NCBI GenBank assembly: GCA_902527245.1
Contig: CABZOI010000009.1
Span: 17,369 to 81,368 of the forward strand
Reading direction: 5' to 3'
From: an uncultured SAR92 cluster bacterium
GTDB lineage: Bacteria; Pseudomonadota; Gammaproteobacteria; Pseudomonadales; Porticoccaceae
DNA: 64,000 nt
Shown: positions 8,122-17,223 of the stretch, piece after piece
Position numbering within the stretch: the stretch's first letter is position 1
Layout: each line of letters begins with the position of its first letter
Notes under the pieces: model-generated
Database searches by the model: none
Told to the model about the DNA's origin: nothing
The model's input: the letters and a program-made list of their open reading frames with translations, nothing else
Made by a program: the position numbers and the translations under genes

Positions 8122-10080
8122 ATGGTGTTTAAAACAATAATAATAGTTTTCCAACTTTTTATTTTGACACTTTTTGTTGGATGTTCTGAAAAGAATGAGG
8201 TTTCAGTGCATAAAATTCCAGAACTTTCAAATAAGATAGGCACTGAAGTCGCATGTGATTCCTTTGATTCAAATAGACAACCATTCTTTGGTGATCTTCA
8301 TATACACACAAACTTCTCACATGACTCAGCAGCAAATGCTGTTGGAACCACACCCTATGACGCTAATCGATATGCTCAAGGAGAGAGTATACCGATGTTT
8401 CCATTAGACTCGAGTGGTAAACCTATTGGGGTCGCAAAAATAGATCGACCATTGGATTTTCTTGCGGTGACTGATCATGGTGAATTTTTAGGAGAAAGAG
8501 CACTGTGTGCAACTCCAGGATCACCAGCATTTGATAGTGAATTTTGTACTACTTTTCGAGTCGATGGAAGGCAAGGGATGATAATGCTCGCCGCAGTCTT
8601 AACAACAGAAAACCCGCAAAGATTAATAGATGTGTGTGGTGAGGATGGCTTACTGTGTAAAGAGTATGCGAAGACACCATGGCAAGAAATTCAACTAGCT
8701 GCTAATCAGGCAAATTCGCCCTGTGAGTTTTCAAGTTTCATTGGTTATGAGTATACGGGAACGCCCGGAACATCGAATTATCACCGGAATGTTATTTTTA
8801 GGAACAGTACTGTTCCCAATGAGCCAATAAGTTATATCGATGCACCCATTGATACGAAGCTTTGGTCTGCTCTTGACAAAGTGTGCCCATCTGACAGTGA
8901 TTGTGACTATATTACGATTCCTCACAATACTAATTTGGCTAATGGAAGAATGGCTCCATACATGAAAATTCCTGATGATTTAGACTCGAAAATTAAGTAC
9001 TCGATGAAGAGGTTAGAAAGGGAGCCACTGATGGAGATCTTTCAACATAAGGGTGGATCGGAGTGTATAAATGGGTTATCTGCAATCATTGGTGCGCCCG
9101 ATGAGCTCTGCGATATAGAGGCGGTGAGAAGATTTGGTGAAAACAAAACTTACATCACGAGAGACGAATCTTCAGATGAGTTAATTGCTCTCACTCAAGC
9201 ATCTCAGGTGACACAAGAATGTGAAAATGGAGCAGTGGGTGATAATGGTATGTTGGGCGCTGGTTGCGTAGATCCCACAGACTTTCACAGATCAGCATTA
9301 TTGATTGGATTAAAAGAGGAGCAAACGACTGAATATAACCCCATAAAACTTGGTGTGATTGCATCCACTGATACTCATGTATCTAATCCAGGAAATGTGA
9401 AGGAATCGGATTGGGCTGGCTCAGTAGTGGGTGAAGGTACTCCTGTGGAAAGGTTGCAAAAAGGTATCCTCACCAGTGGAATTGATGGCAATCCAGGAGG
9501 ATTAGCTGGTATATGGGCTGAGCAGAATACGAGAGATTCAATATTTAATGCATTGTTGAGAAAAGAGGTTTTTGGAACATCTGGACCAAGGATAAGACCG
9601 AGATTTTTTGCAGGGTGGAATATTAATGAAAACCTTTGTAATGTCAATGAGATGATATCTGACGCATATGCCTCTGGAGTGCCTATGGGTGGTGATTTAA
9701 TGCCATCGAGAAGTAAAAGTTTTCCAAAATTTTTAATGCACGCAGCAAAAGATCCAGAGGGCCTGAATATCGAAAGCATACAACTGGTGAAAGGATGGAT
9801 CGATGAAGAAGGTAATATGAATACCAAGGTTATTCCTGTTCTATCTGAAATAGGAGGGGCAGAGAGTTTATGTAAGGTCTATACAGACACTGAGTTTGAG
9901 AACTCTTTACCCTCTTATTACTACATGAGAGTCGTAGAGCCCGAATCCCCGAGATGGCATACCTATGATTGTGAGCGTCTTTCTGAAGATGATAGACCTG
10001 ATGTTTGTACTAATGAAACGTATCCGTCTTTCATACGAGAAATGGCATGGACTTCACCAATTTGGTATCGGCCCGAATGA
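8122..10080 (+). CDS. DUF3604 lipoprotein, PHP-like predicted metallohydrolase
   Basis: A 652-residue lipoprotein. A hydrophobic N-terminus ends in the lipobox LFVG-Cys21, so the mature protein is probably anchored in the outer membrane. The DUF3604 domain begins with FGDLHIHTNFSHDS (His60 and His62) and continues with FLAVTDHGEFLGE (Asp118, His119). These are the metal-binding motifs shared with the PHP phosphoesterase fold. Later histidines are seen in IPHNTNLANG and STDTHVSNPG. DUF3604 proteins are common in marine bacteria and their substrate is unknown. The gene starts 27 nt after the second GFA gene and is followed closely by a membrane protein that may be its partner. Confidence 0.82.
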   Translation: MVFKTIIIVFQLFILTLFVGCSEKNEVSVHKIPELSNKIGTEVACDSFDSNRQPFFGDLHIHTNFSHDSAANAVGTTPYDANRYAQGESIPMFPLDSSGKPIGVAKIDRPLDFLAVTDHGEFLGERALCATPGSPAFDSEFCTTFRVDGRQGMIMLAAVLTTENPQRLIDVCGEDGLLCKEYAKTPWQEIQLAANQANSPCEFSSFIGYEYTGTPGTSNYHRNVIFRNSTVPNEPISYIDAPIDTKLWSALDKVCPSDSDCDYITIPHNTNLANGRMAPYMKIPDDLDSKIKYSMKRLEREPLMEIFQHKGGSECINGLSAIIGAPDELCDIEAVRRFGENKTYITRDESSDELIALTQASQVTQECENGAVGDNGMLGAGCVDPTDFHRSALLIGLKEEQTTEYNPIKLGVIASTDTHVSNPGNVKESDWAGSVVGEGTPVERLQKGILTSGIDGNPGGLAGIWAEQNTRDSIFNALLRKEVFGTSGPRIRPRFFAGWNINENLCNVNEMISDAYASGVPMGGDLMPSRSKSFPKFLMHAAKDPEGLNIESIQLVKGWIDEEGNMNTKVIPVLSEIGGAESLCKVYTDTEFENSLPSYYYMRVVEPESPRWHTYDCERLSEDDRPDVCTNETYPSFIREMAWTSPIWYRPE

Positions 10081-10098
10081 TTAGTAAGGGATAACTGA

Positions 10099-10947
10099 AT
10101 GACTGAAATGAGAAATCCATATGCAAACTTTGACATAAAGCAAAAGATAAAGGCGGTTGTTTACACCGCGCTTCTTATTAATTTTGGATATTATATTTGG
10201 TTGGATATCTCTGTTGCGCAACATACATTATTTGAAGGAAGTAATCTTGGTGAAAGATTCAGAGCATTTACAACCACTATTGATTTGAGTGCTTGGATCA
10301 TTCTTATTGCAGTATATGAGTTAGAAACGTATGCGTTATCTGATGAAGCATTTACAAAAAATAAGATCTTGCTTCTAAATTTTATAAAGTTCATTTGTGT
10401 CTTGGGCATTGCGCATACACCTTATGCATACTACGTTAATCTGATGGAGGTTTTGTCGGCTGTTGAAATTCAGGGAGTGAATGATTTGTGCCAACTCGTG
10501 GGTATGGAGAAGTCTTACGCTTTGAATATTAACTACACTGAGATAACTGCCAACACATGCAAGAATCTCTCTGACGCATCACAATTTTTTTACAGTGATC
10601 CAAGAACAGCACTTATTGTTCAGGATGCTGTTGGACTTGACATTGAAACACATTTAGCAAGCGTGGATCTGGTTGAGTCGATTGCGTGGATTTTGATCAT
10701 ATTTGCCATCGAAATCAACGTCCGTTTACAAGATAAAAATCAAGCCTCTGGAACTATTTTTTCGATAGTAAAATATACGAAGATAATCTCATATACTATT
10801 TTATGGTCTTTCTGTGGATACTGGATTTACTGGGGACATTATATGTTTGCGTGGGATGAGGCAATGTGGATAGCTGGATTTTTTGCTATCGAAATGAATC
10901 TATCTGAGTGGAGAAAAGAAATAAGATCAGATGCGCAAGTTGAATAA
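10099..10947 (+). CDS. multi-pass membrane protein of unknown function
   Basis: A 282-residue protein I do not recognise. Hydrophobic segments lie at about residues 17-36, 57-75, 92-112, 193-211, 228-248 and 254-268, giving roughly six transmembrane helices. Between helices three and four is a polar stretch of about 80 residues with two cysteines (NDLCQLVG and TCKNL), which may be periplasmic and disulfide-linked. It starts 18 nt after the DUF3604 lipoprotein gene, so the two are probably cotranscribed and may act together at the envelope. No catalytic motif is visible. Confidence 0.7.
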   Translation: MTEMRNPYANFDIKQKIKAVVYTALLINFGYYIWLDISVAQHTLFEGSNLGERFRAFTTTIDLSAWIILIAVYELETYALSDEAFTKNKILLLNFIKFICVLGIAHTPYAYYVNLMEVLSAVEIQGVNDLCQLVGMEKSYALNINYTEITANTCKNLSDASQFFYSDPRTALIVQDAVGLDIETHLASVDLVESIAWILIIFAIEINVRLQDKNQASGTIFSIVKYTKIISYTILWSFCGYWIYWGHYMFAWDEAMWIAGFFAIEMNLSEWRKEIRSDAQVE

Positions 10948-10966
10948 AAGTCCTTGAGGAGTATTT

Positions 10967-11551
10967 TTGAAGAAAATCATTGGAAAAATTGACTCTTTAT
11001 TTCTCGGAGTTATGGGAGAGGAATTAATTAAGAGATCAGTAAAGCAACTGGAATTTCACTTGGATGGAATCATTGGTGATCGCCATGCAGGTTTTGAGAG
11101 AGTTACTTGGGAGGGTGATGATAAACAAGCTGCCGGAACAAAGCGAAGAAATGAGCGACAATGGTCGGCTATATCTAAAGAGGAGCTGAATAGCATAAGC
11201 GAAGAAATGGCTCTCAAAAATTCTCTAGTGGGTGGAGATATAGGCGTTAATTTCTGTGTTACAGGCGTTGCTAGTTTTTCTAAATTACCAAAAGGGACTA
11301 TTCTCAGGTTTAAATCAGGATTAGAGTTATTGATCGAGGAATACAATCCACCCTGCATGGGGATGTCAAAAAATCTTGCAAAACTCTATCAAACCATCGA
11401 TGGAAAAAGGTTAGACGATAACAAGTTCATTGAAGTCTCAAAATATACCAGAGGAGTTGTCGGAATTGTTGAAGTTCCCGGTATTATGATTCAGGGTGAT
11501 GAGGTAGAAATACTTCCATACGCTGAACCGAAATGGATTAAAAATCAGTAG
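10967..11551 (+). CDS. MOSC-domain protein
   Basis: A 194-residue MOSC-domain protein. This fold is found at the C-terminus of molybdenum-cofactor sulfurases and in YiiM/mARC-type molybdoenzymes. The family signature GIIGDRHAGF lies at residues 34-43, and the conserved Cys130 in YNPPCMGM is the predicted sulfur or cofactor ligand. It has no N-terminal beta-barrel domain, so it is a stand-alone MOSC. It uses a TTG start at 10967 with GAGGAG a few bases upstream. It may carry sulfur or Moco to a partner, but no molybdoenzyme is present in the window. Confidence 0.78.
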   Translation: MKKIIGKIDSLFLGVMGEELIKRSVKQLEFHLDGIIGDRHAGFERVTWEGDDKQAAGTKRRNERQWSAISKEELNSISEEMALKNSLVGGDIGVNFCVTGVASFSKLPKGTILRFKSGLELLIEEYNPPCMGMSKNLAKLYQTIDGKRLDDNKFIEVSKYTRGVVGIVEVPGIMIQGDEVEILPYAEPKWIKNQ

Positions 11552-11585
11552 ACACTAAGCTCATAAAGGTTACTATAATTAACCT
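11549..11585 (+). promoter_or_regulatory. promoter with overlapping inverted repeat before the DUF5916 gene
   Basis: A perfect -10 hexamer TATAAT (11574-11579) is flanked by the inverted repeat AGGTTA (11567-11572) and TAACCT (11580-11585). A TTGACA-like box TAGACA lies at 11549-11554, giving a long 19-bp spacer. A palindrome centred on the -10 is the usual place for a repressor. The predicted transcript would start about 35-40 nt before the TTG of the DUF5916 gene at 11624. Confidence 0.42.
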
Positions 11586-11623
11586 ACAAAAAATTATTCA
11601 CTCATCAACACGCGGCGATTACT

Positions 11624-13888
11624 TTGATTCGATTATCAACAGCTCTGATCTTGTTTGGTTGTCTGATTGGCTCCTCTAATGCTTTAAGAGCTGAAATTAT
11701 TATTGATGGAATTATTGACGAAATCGAGTGGAATGATGCTCAGGTATTTGACGAGTTTGTCACTGTGGAGCCTCTTAGTGGTGACTCTGCAAAGTATAAG
11801 ACAGAAGTTAAATTATTAACCAATCCTCAAGGTATTTATGTTGCCTTTTTAAATTATCAACCGCCGTCCGTTAAAAGAGTCGATAGAAGATTTGCTCGAG
11901 ATAAGGAAATAAAAGGTGATCGAAATATTCTAAGTATAGACTTTGATGGCAATCAACTTACTGGCTACGATTTTACAGTTGGATCAGCGAATTCAATGCA
12001 AGATGGAATTTTGGCAAATGATAAATATCGAAGAGATTGGGACGGAATCTGGTACTCAGCTACATCAAGTGATGAAAACTATTGGTATAGCGAGATCCAC
12101 ATTCCCTGGTCTATCGCTCCCATGACAAAAGCAGTGTCTGGGAAAAAAGAGATGAGTTTTTGGTTCTCTCGTGTTGTCTATGATGAATCATTGCGATTCG
12201 CTTTTCCGGATGCTTTTTACAGCAGAAATACTTTTATTCAAGATTGGCATAGAGTGGAAGTTAATCAAGAAGATAGTAGTTCTTTCGAAGTGTATCCATA
12301 TTTTAGCTATACACATAACCTCCATGATAGTGGGAGTGATACATATTCGAATGACAAAAAAACTGGCCTCGATTTTATCTGGCGCCCAAATAATAGTATC
12401 CAACTTACGGGAACCGTAAGGCCAGATTTTGGTCAAGTTGAGAGTGATGATTTAGTTGTTAACTTTTCCGCTTTTGAAACTTTTATGTCGGAGAAACGGC
12501 CATTTTTTACAGAGAACCAGGGATTGTTTAATAGCGAGATGCCAAACGAGGATGTAATTTTATACACTCGCCGCATAGGTTCAGGTTACGGAAATGTGCA
12601 GGGATTGCCAATGGAGATAGATTTTGCGACCAAGTTTACGAGGTATTCAGATGATTTCGATTTGGGTGTCTTTTACGTTCGAGAGGATGATGGGTCGAAT
12701 TTTGATGGTTCTGAATATCTATCAAGCCGAGTTCAGAGGAAGTCGGGGGACCTTGCTGTTGGACATAGGATGACTTATGTAAACCATTCCAATATTCAGA
12801 GGGAAGCAATGGTAAATGTGGTTGATTCAGAGTGGCAGATTTCTGACGAAACCCAAGTACTAGTGCATTTACTGCATAGTGACATAAAGCAAGAAGTTGA
12901 AAATGAGGATGAGACAACTAGTGATTTTGCAGGGTGGATTAGTTGGCGATATGAACCATCGGATGAGTATTCTTACATTCTCTATTATAGTCGTTACGGA
13001 GAAGAATTTGATTTGAATGATCTCGGCTATATGAGGAGACGAGACTACAATGAATGGTATGCAAATTTTCAAAGAAATTGGAATCAAAATTTGTATTTTA
13101 AAAGTCTTTTATCAGCATTTATTAAAACAGAATTTGGTGGGTCTAAAAACAATGCTGGGAAGCGCCTCGAGTTATGGTGGAATGCGGACGCTGAACTCGC
13201 TTTTAGAAGTACTGCAAAAGTAAATTTTAATGCGGGAACGCAGGCTTCTGGCTGGGACAATCTGTTAACTCGGAATAATGGTGAGTTTATTAAACCTGGC
13301 CAAAAATGGGGTTCAATCTCCTTTACGGGTCCTCAAGGTGGTAATCTTACGTATTTCCTATCGGCCGGATATGAGACTGATGGTTTGCGAGACTTAAATA
13401 CAAGTCTAACCGCTGGATTAGGATTCTATGTCAGTGACAATCTTACTTTGGGCAGTAATGCTACGATAAAAAACTTTAAGGAATGGTTGATATGGGATTC
13501 AGAGATCGAAAGGTTGACCAACTATGAGGCAGATTTAAAAACATTAAATCTCTCTGCAGATTGGAATCCTTCAGATGATCATGAGCTCAGAGTAAAGTTT
13601 CAGTGGGCATCAGTTGATGCGATACTTTCGGAAGTATACGAAATTAGTTCAAATGGGCGATTAGAGGCATCGGCGTCGCTGGCGGGTAATTTTAGTTTTG
13701 CTGATACTGCTTTACAAATTAGATATCGTTATAGAATAGGGCCACTTTCGGATGCATATTTGGTGTACAGCAGGGGCGGATATTATGGAAGCGAGAGCGG
13801 AAACGAAGGATCTGGAAATCTATTTGAATACGGATGGGACAATGTGCAGGTAGAATCCCTTATTTTTAAAGTAAGACTTGCGTTTTGA
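11624..13888 (+). CDS. DUF5916 outer-membrane protein with N-terminal CBM9-like domain
   Basis: A 754-residue exported protein. The signal peptide runs to about residue 23 (ends LRA). Then comes a CBM9-like sugar-binding fold that opens with IIIDGIIDEIEWNDAQ, with the family's ISFDxDG-like LSIDFDGNQL and the DGIW block. From about residue 200 the DUF5916 domain follows, rich in alternating aromatic beta-strands (FEVYPYF, RPDFGQVESDD, EKRPFFTENQGLF), and the chain ends in VRLAF with a terminal Phe as in outer-membrane barrels. The function of DUF5916 is unknown; a role in envelope binding or transport of glycans or other polymers is plausible. TTG start. Confidence 0.78.
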   Translation: MIRLSTALILFGCLIGSSNALRAEIIIDGIIDEIEWNDAQVFDEFVTVEPLSGDSAKYKTEVKLLTNPQGIYVAFLNYQPPSVKRVDRRFARDKEIKGDRNILSIDFDGNQLTGYDFTVGSANSMQDGILANDKYRRDWDGIWYSATSSDENYWYSEIHIPWSIAPMTKAVSGKKEMSFWFSRVVYDESLRFAFPDAFYSRNTFIQDWHRVEVNQEDSSSFEVYPYFSYTHNLHDSGSDTYSNDKKTGLDFIWRPNNSIQLTGTVRPDFGQVESDDLVVNFSAFETFMSEKRPFFTENQGLFNSEMPNEDVILYTRRIGSGYGNVQGLPMEIDFATKFTRYSDDFDLGVFYVREDDGSNFDGSEYLSSRVQRKSGDLAVGHRMTYVNHSNIQREAMVNVVDSEWQISDETQVLVHLLHSDIKQEVENEDETTSDFAGWISWRYEPSDEYSYILYYSRYGEEFDLNDLGYMRRRDYNEWYANFQRNWNQNLYFKSLLSAFIKTEFGGSKNNAGKRLELWWNADAELAFRSTAKVNFNAGTQASGWDNLLTRNNGEFIKPGQKWGSISFTGPQGGNLTYFLSAGYETDGLRDLNTSLTAGLGFYVSDNLTLGSNATIKNFKEWLIWDSEIERLTNYEADLKTLNLSADWNPSDDHELRVKFQWASVDAILSEVYEISSNGRLEASASLAGNFSFADTALQIRYRYRIGPLSDAYLVYSRGGYYGSESGNEGSGNLFEYGWDNVQVESLIFKVRLAF

Positions 13889-13925
13889 ATATTTTAGAAC
13901 ACTCACATAACTCGTATCTCCTACT

Positions 13926-15209
13926 ATGACAATAAATTCGCATCAAGATCATACGGCCTCATACTATGCGGCCACTGCAAACAAGCAAACCGTTTATGAA
14001 CAATTAAATGGGCATAAAAAAACTGATGTCAGTGTTATTGGCGCTGGTTTTACCGGTATCTCAACAGCCCTTCATTTGGCTGAGAGAGGCTATAAAGTTC
14101 ATGTTTTAGAGGCAAATAAAGTTGGATGGGGCGCCTCTGGACGAAATGGAGGACAGATGATTGGAGGCATTTCTGGTGAGTCTAGACTTTCACGTGACCT
14201 CTCAAAAATTAATGAAAAAATTGTGTTTGAAATGGGGTGGCAGGGTCACAAAATCATTAGGGATAGAGTTAAAAAATACAATATTAAGTGTGATTTGAAA
14301 AATGGATATATTGATGTTGCTATTAAACCAAAACATGTCAGAGATTTAGAAAATTACTCTAAAGTATTAGATGAATATAATTTTGATTTTGGGCAAGAAC
14401 TGCTAAATCGGGATGAAGTTCGTGAGACATTAGGTACAGAAAAATATATAGGTGGGTTAAAAATTAATTATAACGGTCATTTGCATCCTCTTAATCTATG
14501 TATTGGTGAGGCTGATGCTGCAAGTGATCTTGGAGTAGTTATAAATGAAAAGTCTCCAGTTACAAAAATTATCCATGGTGCAAAACCAGTTGTAGAAACG
14601 TCAAAAGGTTCAGTAGAGGCTGACTTTGTTGTATTAGCTGGAAATGCGTACCACTTTCTTGAACCAAAATTACGCGGTGCTGTTCTTCCCGTAAAGAGTT
14701 TTATAATTGGCTCAGAGCCACTATCAACTGATTTGGTTAATAGAATAAACCCACAAGATTTAGCAGTTTGCGATCCAAATTATATTCTTGAATATTTTAG
14801 GCTCAGCGCCGACAAAAGATTATTGTTTGGGAGAAGATTTCCATATTTTGGTGATAATCCGGATATAATCAAAAAGGCTTTAATTCCGAAAATGCTGCAA
14901 GTATATCCTATATTAAAGAATACAGAGTTTGAATTTGGATGGGGAGGCACCATAGGAGTGACAGTCAACAGAGTGCCTCAACTAGGTAGAATTAGTGATA
15001 ATGTTTTTTACTCACAGGGATACTCGGGTCATGGTGTCAATGTAACTCATCTTGCAGGACAGATAATGGCAGATATCGTTGGAGGAACAGCTGAAAGGTT
15101 CGATGTTTTTTCCAAGATTAAACCTGTTATATTTCCAGGACAGCATTTATTTAGGAATCAGCTTGTTTCGCTAGGAATGCTCTATTATCGGTTGATTGAT
15201 GCACTTTAG
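13926..15209 (+). CDS. PuuB-like FAD-dependent amine oxidase (DAO family)
   Basis: A 427-residue DAO-family flavoprotein. GAGFTG at residues 39-44 binds FAD, and WGASGRNGGQMIGG is the second flavin motif typical of gamma-glutamylputrescine oxidase (PuuB) and relatives. YSQGYSGHGVNVTHLAG near the C-terminus closes the flavin site. The HTASYYAATAN N-terminus is also PuuB-like. The family oxidatively deaminates free or gamma-glutamylated amines to aldehydes plus peroxide and ammonia. It is a paralogue of the protein at 33066-34349. It lies 25 nt before the spermidine-dehydrogenase-like gene, supporting a polyamine or related amine substrate. Confidence 0.82.
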   Translation: MTINSHQDHTASYYAATANKQTVYEQLNGHKKTDVSVIGAGFTGISTALHLAERGYKVHVLEANKVGWGASGRNGGQMIGGISGESRLSRDLSKINEKIVFEMGWQGHKIIRDRVKKYNIKCDLKNGYIDVAIKPKHVRDLENYSKVLDEYNFDFGQELLNRDEVRETLGTEKYIGGLKINYNGHLHPLNLCIGEADAASDLGVVINEKSPVTKIIHGAKPVVETSKGSVEADFVVLAGNAYHFLEPKLRGAVLPVKSFIIGSEPLSTDLVNRINPQDLAVCDPNYILEYFRLSADKRLLFGRRFPYFGDNPDIIKKALIPKMLQVYPILKNTEFEFGWGGTIGVTVNRVPQLGRISDNVFYSQGYSGHGVNVTHLAGQIMADIVGGTAERFDVFSKIKPVIFPGQHLFRNQLVSLGMLYYRLIDAL

Positions 15210-15234
15210 ATAAAGAATCAAATGTCTTTTATTT

Positions 15235-17151
15235 ATGAATAAACGTGACAAATTTTTAGGCCTTGGAAATAAAATAACGCGTCGCGATTTTATGCAAGGT
15301 GTAGCAGGATTCTCAGCGTCTCTTGCTGTCAGTAAAGCTTTTGGTGAAAAAAAAAGCACTTGGCTTGCTGATGAAACGGATTACAAAATTTATCCTCCAG
15401 GATTAACCGGATTACGCGGAAATCACGCTGGCTCCTTTGAAGCGATGCATTCCCTTGCGCGGCATGGAAACAAATCTTGGCCTCAAGCAAAAACAGATTC
15501 CTACAAGCACTACGACTTGATAGTAGTTGGTGCAGGAATTAGTGGATTAAGTGCAGCTTATTATTTTAAAAAAGATCGTCCAAATGCAGAGGTTTTAATT
15601 TTAGATAATCATGATGATTTTGGCGGGCACGCAAAACGTAACGAATTTCAAGTGGATAAAAATTCTCTGATCGGATATGGGGGTGCGCAAACAATGCAAG
15701 AACCCTCTGGATATAGTCAAATTGTCAAAGACTTATTAACTGATCTCGGTGTAGATTTCGATGTATTTTATGGTGCTTATGACCAAAATTTTTTTAAAGA
15801 TAATAATCTTAGAGCAGGAATTTTTTTTGATGAGAAGAGTTGGGGCAGTAAGACATTGGTTCAATATGATCTGGGTTGTTTTGATGATTTTATACCCCTT
15901 AAAAAAAATAAGTTGTCAGCAAAAGAAGCGGTTGATGAAATGCCGATATCTGAGCCAGCAAAAGAGCAACTAATTTTTTTGCTTACATGTAAAGAGGATC
16001 AAATTGCGCATATTCCAGCGGGAAGGAAAAGGGATTATTTATATCAGATTAGTTATCAGGAATTCTTAAAAAAAGATTTGAAAATTACCGAGGATGAAGT
16101 CTTTTCTGTTCTTCAAGATTTAAGTATCGACTCGGGAGTAGGAATTGATTCAGTGAGTGCTTTGGGGGCACTTGACTATGCAGGTCTACCTGGTTGGTAC
16201 GCTGCGGGTCTTCCTGAAGCTGAACAATCAGAACCATATATCCATCATTTTCCAGACGGAAATTCGACGATAGCGAGAAAATTAGTTTGCCGCTTGATTC
16301 CTGATTTGGTTTCAGGTAATTCTTTAGAAAATCTTATTACGGCAAAACTAGATTATGGACTCTTGGATGACCCACGAAATGATGTATCTGTGCGACTTAA
16401 TAGCACGGTCATTAATGTACAAAATAACAAATCTGCAGGAGGAACAGTTACTGTTTCTTATGTAAGAGATAATCAATTGGAGAAAGTTTCAGCATCGAAA
16501 TGTATATTAGCATGCAACAGTAATGTAATTCCTTTCATCTGTCCTGAGCTGCCTGACAAACAAAAAGAGGCTCTTGCCTTCCAAGTTAAGGTGCCAATTC
16601 TTTATACCAACGTGGCCGTAAAAAGTTGGGAGGCATGGAAAAACTTAGGTATTGGAGCTATGGTTTGTCCCGGAAGCTATCATATCGTTTCAATGTTAGA
16701 TTTCCCTGTTACTTATGGAAATTACGAGTTTTCTCGTAATGAGAGAGAGCCGATTGTGATTCATATGGAGAGGTTTCCTCATTCTTATGGATCTAATTTG
16801 AGTGCTCGTGAACAATACAAATTGGGTAGGTATGAACTTTTAACAACACCTTTTGAAACGATCGAGAGGAATGTAAGAGAGCAACTAGAGAGTAGTTTAA
16901 GCGAAGGAGGATTTAATGCTGCTAAGGATATTTTGGGTATAACGGTCAATCGATGGTCACACGGATATTCTTATTGGTACAATCCACTTTTCGATCCTAT
17001 TTACGATGATTACAATGACTCCAGATATCCTCATATTATCGGACGGAAAAAGTATGGAAATATTACGATAGCAAATGCAGATTCTGCGGCAAATGCAATG
17101 CTAGAGTCTGCAATTGAAGAGGCGTATAGAGCTGTGTCAGAGCTAATTTAA
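15235..17151 (+). CDS. spermidine-dehydrogenase-like FAD oxidoreductase, Tat signal
   Basis: A 638-residue flavoprotein with a twin-arginine-type N-terminus (ITRRDFMQG, Arg16 and Arg17) followed by a hydrophobic stretch, so it is probably exported folded to the periplasm. The FAD motif VVGAGISGLSAA lies at about 97-108, followed by GGHAKRNEF. Length, Tat motif and this layout match bacterial spermidine dehydrogenase (SpdH), which splits spermidine into 1,3-diaminopropane and 4-aminobutanal. The identity is by resemblance only. Its neighbours, a PuuB-like oxidase upstream and a Pot-type importer downstream on the other strand, fit polyamine use. The gene starts 25 nt after the previous stop. 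Confidence 0.76.
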   Translation: MNKRDKFLGLGNKITRRDFMQGVAGFSASLAVSKAFGEKKSTWLADETDYKIYPPGLTGLRGNHAGSFEAMHSLARHGNKSWPQAKTDSYKHYDLIVVGAGISGLSAAYYFKKDRPNAEVLILDNHDDFGGHAKRNEFQVDKNSLIGYGGAQTMQEPSGYSQIVKDLLTDLGVDFDVFYGAYDQNFFKDNNLRAGIFFDEKSWGSKTLVQYDLGCFDDFIPLKKNKLSAKEAVDEMPISEPAKEQLIFLLTCKEDQIAHIPAGRKRDYLYQISYQEFLKKDLKITEDEVFSVLQDLSIDSGVGIDSVSALGALDYAGLPGWYAAGLPEAEQSEPYIHHFPDGNSTIARKLVCRLIPDLVSGNSLENLITAKLDYGLLDDPRNDVSVRLNSTVINVQNNKSAGGTVTVSYVRDNQLEKVSASKCILACNSNVIPFICPELPDKQKEALAFQVKVPILYTNVAVKSWEAWKNLGIGAMVCPGSYHIVSMLDFPVTYGNYEFSRNEREPIVIHMERFPHSYGSNLSAREQYKLGRYELLTTPFETIERNVREQLESSLSEGGFNAAKDILGITVNRWSHGYSYWYNPLFDPIYDDYNDSRYPHIIGRKKYGNITIANADSAANAMLESAIEEAYRAVSELI

Positions 17152-17165
17152 CGCGCTTTTGAACA

Positions 17166-17194
17166 TTGAAATTGATTGGATAAAATCCGATAAT
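17166..17194 (+). promoter_or_regulatory. sigma70-type promoter before the Asp/Asn hydroxylase-like gene
   Basis: TTGAAA (17166-17171) and GATAAT (17189-17194) are separated by 17 bp, each matching consensus at five of six positions. The gene start is at 17224, giving a short leader with GGAGAG before the ATG. The short repeat GGAT-AAA-ATCC lies in the spacer. This suggests the gene can be transcribed apart from the upstream flavoprotein operon. Confidence 0.5.
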
Positions 17195-17223
17195 GACGCC
17201 AACGATTAAACTCGGAGAGAAAT

